Shown in pieces: positions 31,694-34,252 of a stretch of 34,252 nt of DNA. The stretch comes from Planctomycetaceae bacterium (GTDB taxonomy: Bacteria > Planctomycetota > Planctomycetia > Planctomycetales > Planctomycetaceae): NCBI GenBank assembly GCA_023262145.1, contig JALRDR010000993.1:1-34252 (forward strand), in the 5' to 3' direction. Under the pieces are notes generated by a model. That model was not told where the DNA came from and did no database searches. It worked only from the letters and a program-made list of their open reading frames with translations. The position numbers and the translations under genes are program-made. How positions within the stretch are numbered: the first letter of the stretch is position 1; each line of letters opens with the position of its first letter.

Positions 31694-31733
31694 CAGGCTA
31701 TCATAATTACTCATTTAATCTCACCATAGCCTG
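31694..31733. promoter_or_regulatory. Inverted repeat in the divergent acyltransferase promoter region
   Basis: CAGGCTAT (31694-31701) and ATAGCCTG (31726-31733) form a perfect 8-bp inverted repeat around a 24-nt AT-rich centre. It lies 40 bp upstream of the second acyltransferase start, in the 252-bp gap shared with the lipid operon. A dimeric repressor site or a leader hairpin would both fit; no regulator gene is adjacent. Confidence 0.35.
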
Positions 31734-31772
31734 AAAATCAAATGCGGCCTGCTGCCCGTCGGATTACGACAA

Positions 31773-32558
31773 ATGTCCATGCACACCCTGCGCAGATTGT
31801 TCGTAGCCACCATTGGCCTCTTCGTCTTATTGTCGGGGGCCATCATCATGCTGCTGGTTGCCGTGGTGACATTGTTTCAGTCACGCAGGTTCTGCAGCGA
31901 AGTGATCGCCCGCATGATGGGTAAGATCGCTGTTCGTATCAGCGGTTTGACCGTCCTGCTTACGCCAGAGATGGCAGAACGTCTGCGCCAGGAAGATCGC
32001 TCAGTCATCTATATTGCCAACCATACAGACACCGTCGATTTGTTTGTTGTCATTTCTCTTGGCTTGCCGAACACCAGATATTTTCTCAGCGGTTTCCTCA
32101 GAAAACTTCTTCCGCTCGGTCTCGTTGGTTATCTGATCGGTGTCTTCTGGACAGCTCCCTACTCACAGCCTCACAAACGTCTGCGAATCTTCCAGCATGC
32201 CGATGACACACTGCGAAGGACCGGAGATTCCGTCTTCCTGACCCCGGAAGGCAGTCGGATCCGAACTGGTGAAATCGGGCACTTCAATCGCGGAGCTTTT
32301 CATCTGGCGACAAGCCTGAAACGCAACATCGTTCCGCTGTATATCCATGTGCCTGAAAATGTCGGTGCAGGCATGCAGCTGATCGCCGAACCCGGTCCTG
32401 TCTATGTTCAGGTCCTTCCGGAAATCGATACTTCGAACTGGACGCTGGAAGATCTCGATGCAAATCGAATGGCTGTTCGCCAGATCTATATCGACCATCA
32501 CAATCGAATCAGGACGAATGGCATCGAAGCCAGTCTGGCAGCAGAGTCCAATGGCTGA
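31773..32558 (+). CDS. PlsC-type 1-acylglycerol-3-phosphate acyltransferase-like protein
   Basis: 261 residues; membrane-associated acyltransferase. N-terminal anchor LFVATIGLFVLLSGAIIMLL (about 9-28), a second hydrophobic patch near 109-123, catalytic HTDTVD (HX4D, in IANHTDTVDLF) and TPEGSR (against the canonical FPEGTRS) in SVFLTPEGSRIRTGEIGHFN. Further family signatures: GHFNRGAFHLA and VPLYIH. Phe to Thr and Thr to Ser in the EGTR block are mild changes. ATG 31773 and ATG 31779 are both possible starts. It is divergent from the acyltransferase-desaturase fusion, so two acyltransferases share one control region. The acyl acceptor cannot be told from sequence; lysophosphatidate is the default for the family. 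Confidence 0.88.
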   Translation: MSMHTLRRLFVATIGLFVLLSGAIIMLLVAVVTLFQSRRFCSEVIARMMGKIAVRISGLTVLLTPEMAERLRQEDRSVIYIANHTDTVDLFVVISLGLPNTRYFLSGFLRKLLPLGLVGYLIGVFWTAPYSQPHKRLRIFQHADDTLRRTGDSVFLTPEGSRIRTGEIGHFNRGAFHLATSLKRNIVPLYIHVPENVGAGMQLIAEPGPVYVQVLPEIDTSNWTLEDLDANRMAVRQIYIDHHNRIRTNGIEASLAAESNG

Positions 32559-33064
32559 ATGCAAATGCCTGCACTGGTTCACGACATGGGGCGCGAAGAT
32601 CACCTGTACGCTGCGCTCTCTCTTCCACCCGTCCGGATTGGCCTGCAATCACCAACCCGCTGAGACGGTGTACTGCAGATCACCGCTCACTGCCCCTCCC
32701 GGCCGGTATAACGCTCCATCTGCTTCAGCCGCTGCTGATACGCTGCCTTCAACGAACCCTGTCGATCCACCAGCTCACAGCGTATTCACCCTGCCACCGC
32801 ACGGCAGCGGCACTGCATCATGCCAACACTCCATCACACCTGATGCGCCGATGGTACTCGCCGCTGACTGCTTTCGAACAGCCTCCTGTCCCCCATCAAC
32901 GACCCGCCGGAACATACAGACACAGACGGTCAGGAAGTTCAGTACTGCCTGCCCTGTCGCAGGCAACCCTCAATTTCACTAAGCTGTCGCCAGTGACTCT
33001 TCAGAAACCACATGGGAAAAGCAGAGTCGCAGCGTTCAGTTTCCTCGGCAACGGAGCACACGCA
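32559..33064 (-). pseudogene. 506-bp spacer with fragments resembling a decayed minus-strand gene
   Basis: No intact gene. On the minus strand, stretches read like protein in different frames: HWRQLSEIEGCLRQGRQY (about 32990-32940), ELPDRLCLYVPAGR (about 32940-32899), then ELVDRQGSLKAAYQQRLKQM continuing ERYTGREGQ and a stop near 32695. Each ends in a frame break or stop. The pattern suggests a protein gene broken by frameshifts, but no family was recognised and chance remains possible. The remaining bases hold no recognised element; the upstream region of the next gene (GTG 33065) lies here. Confidence 0.3.
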
Positions 33065-34177
33065 GTGGCACAACAACCGAATCCCGACCGAAGAACATTT
33101 CTGCAGGCAGCAGGCGCAGGACTGTTCGCCGCACAATCACTCTCCGCACAGACTCCCGGCAACCGCATCCGCATCGGACAAATCGGCACCGGTCACGCCC
33201 ATGCATCCAAGTTGTCTGTCTATCGTGCTTCCGCAGAATATGAAGTCGTAGGTCTTGTGGAAGACGATCCGCAACTGCAGGCTCGCGCTGCCGAACAGGC
33301 TTCCTATCGAGACCTGCCCCTGATGTCCCGCGAACAACTACTCAACACGCCGGGTCTGCAGGCCGTACTTGTGGAAACACACGTCCGCGACAGTCTGGAT
33401 GCTGCCGAGGCCTGCGTGAATGCCGGCAAACATGTTCACCTGGACAAACCCGCCGGAGAATCTCTGCCGCAGTTTGAACGCATCCTCCGCGCTGCCGACG
33501 ACGCCGGGCTGATGCTCCAGATGGGCTACATGTATCGCTACAACCCGGCCGTCGTCATGCTCCGCGAATTCCTGCAGCAGGGCTGGCTCGGCGAAGTCTT
33601 CGAAGTGCATACTGTGATGAGCAAAGTGGTGCCTGCTGCTTCCCGGAAGCAACTGGCAGAATACCCAGGCGGTATCATGTTCGAACTGGGCTGTCATATT
33701 CTCGATCTGGTCATCGGGATTCTCGGCACCCCGGACCAGGTTCATCCGTTCGTTCGCGGACCGCTGCTGGATACCGATCAGCTGCGCGATAATATGCTCG
33801 CGGTGCTGGAATATGAACGAGCCACAGCAACTGTCAGATCATCGGCACTTGAAGTTGATGGCGGCCGACGCCGACACCTCACGGTCTGCGGCACAAAGGG
33901 AACATTCCATATCCAGCCGCTCGACCAGCCTGCTGTCGGTCTTTCACTCGATCAGCCCCGCGGTGAATGGAAGCAGGGATTCCAGGAAGTCAGCCTGCCG
34001 AAATACACCCGCTATGTGGACGATGCCGCCGACATGGCCGCCATCATTCGCGGCGAACGGCAGAACCGGTTCCCATCATCACACGATCTGACAGTCCAGC
34101 GAACTCTCCTGCAGGCCTGCAACCTGGCAGGCGTCCCGCCTGCACCCGGTGGCTCGCGTTCCCGTGAACCTGAGTGA
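33065..34177 (+). CDS. Tat-exported Gfo/Idh/MocA-family oxidoreductase
   Basis: 370 residues from GTG 33065, chosen because GGAG lies 8 nt upstream and the protein then starts MAQQPNPDRRTFLQAAGAGL, a twin-arginine signal (RRTFLQ). The upstream frame to 32843 lacks conserved features. N-terminal Rossmann NAD(P)-binding domain: IRIGQIGTGHAHASKL (35-50), VVGLVEDDP, and HLDKPAGESL, the family's EKP motif with Asp for Glu. The C-terminal alpha/beta domain has YMYRYNPAV, GGIMFELGCHILDLVIGILG, the usual GG...D/CH..D substrate region, and RRRHLTVCGTKGTFHI. Members oxidise or reduce sugars, inositols and amino-sugars; planctomycetes carry many exported copies, often for polysaccharide breakdown. Substrate unknown. 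A terminator-like hairpin follows. Confidence 0.92.
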   Translation: MAQQPNPDRRTFLQAAGAGLFAAQSLSAQTPGNRIRIGQIGTGHAHASKLSVYRASAEYEVVGLVEDDPQLQARAAEQASYRDLPLMSREQLLNTPGLQAVLVETHVRDSLDAAEACVNAGKHVHLDKPAGESLPQFERILRAADDAGLMLQMGYMYRYNPAVVMLREFLQQGWLGEVFEVHTVMSKVVPAASRKQLAEYPGGIMFELGCHILDLVIGILGTPDQVHPFVRGPLLDTDQLRDNMLAVLEYERATATVRSSALEVDGGRRRHLTVCGTKGTFHIQPLDQPAVGLSLDQPRGEWKQGFQEVSLPKYTRYVDDAADMAAIIRGERQNRFPSSHDLTVQRTLLQACNLAGVPPAPGGSRSREPE

Positions 34178-34183
34178 GACTGC

Positions 34184-34206
34184 CCGCCGGATCGGCGGTT
34201 TGTGTT
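34184..34206 (+). terminator. Terminator-like hairpin after the oxidoreductase
   Basis: CCGCCG (34184-34189) pairs with CGGCGG (34193-34198) around a 3-nt loop, followed by TTTGTGTT. It lies 7 bp after the stop codon. The stem is short but fully GC; the T-run is interrupted. Confidence 0.55.
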
Positions 34207-34252
34207 GCTGACTGCACCACTCCGTCTCGCTGGACGAAGTGCTGATCCACCG

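Noticed and set aside
32404-32982. 192-residue plus-strand frame after the second acyltransferase
   Set aside because: Overlaps that gene in another frame and is Pro/Ser/Thr-rich with no motif.
1-34252. CRISPR array, tRNA, rRNA, insertion sequence or prophage
   Set aside because: No regularly spaced repeats, no tRNA arms or rRNA stretches, and no transposase, integrase or phage motifs seen in any frame.

Overview
The window looks like chromosomal DNA of a planctomycete (Planctomycetota). The clearest sign is a secreted protein with the DUF1549/DUF1553 (PSCyt2/PSD1) architecture. Supporting signs are a redoxin/haem-motif/copper-monooxygenase fusion flanked by EF-hands, a short ECF-type sigma factor, a membrane-tethered kinase-like protein, moderately high G+C, and genes that are mostly monocistronic or in short runs with long spacers. 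No rRNA, tRNA, CRISPR array, insertion sequence or phage gene was found, so most of the window reads as ordinary housekeeping chromosome.

Layout. 1-2915 (minus): phosphate uptake, pstS-pstC-pstA, with pstA cut by the window edge; a Pho-box-like repeat lies upstream of pstS. 3135-4923 (minus): NAD(P)H-hydrate epimerase and class I DAHP synthase. 5274-6317 (plus): ApbE flavin transferase. 6355-6975 (minus): ECF-like sigma factor, divergent from the 828-residue DUF1549/DUF1553 protein at 7233-9719. 10068-12321 (plus): a type I glutamine synthetase with substituted active-site residues, then inorganic pyrophosphatase. 12363-14666 (minus): the redoxin/haem/copper fusion. 15405-19764 (plus): a four-S1-domain RNA-binding protein, a pseudokinase-like membrane protein and a secreted repeat protein ending at a good terminator. 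19908-23846: a small Cys-containing protein, an AlkA-like glycosylase coupled to a HAD phosphatase, MoeA, and a probable outer-membrane beta-barrel protein. 23847-24790 carries no gene I can support.

24791-31520 (minus) is the most interesting part: a compact five-gene run that looks like one transcription unit for an unusual lipid. In transcription order it encodes an acyltransferase-desaturase fusion, a CarS-like (CDP-archaeol synthase family) membrane cytidylyltransferase, a three-domain phosphotransferase related to PEP synthase and rifampin phosphotransferase, a UbiA-like prenyltransferase, and a SAM methyltransferase with an N-terminal zinc-ribbon-like motif. A second, divergent PlsC-type acyltransferase starts 252 bp upstream on the other strand. 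The families suggest acyl transfer and desaturation, CTP activation, phosphorylation of an unknown acceptor, prenyl-type transfer and methylation; the order of steps and the product are inference.

The window closes with a Tat-exported Gfo/Idh/MocA oxidoreductase (33065-34177). The spacer before it (32559-33064) contains minus-strand stretches that look like the remains of a decayed gene.
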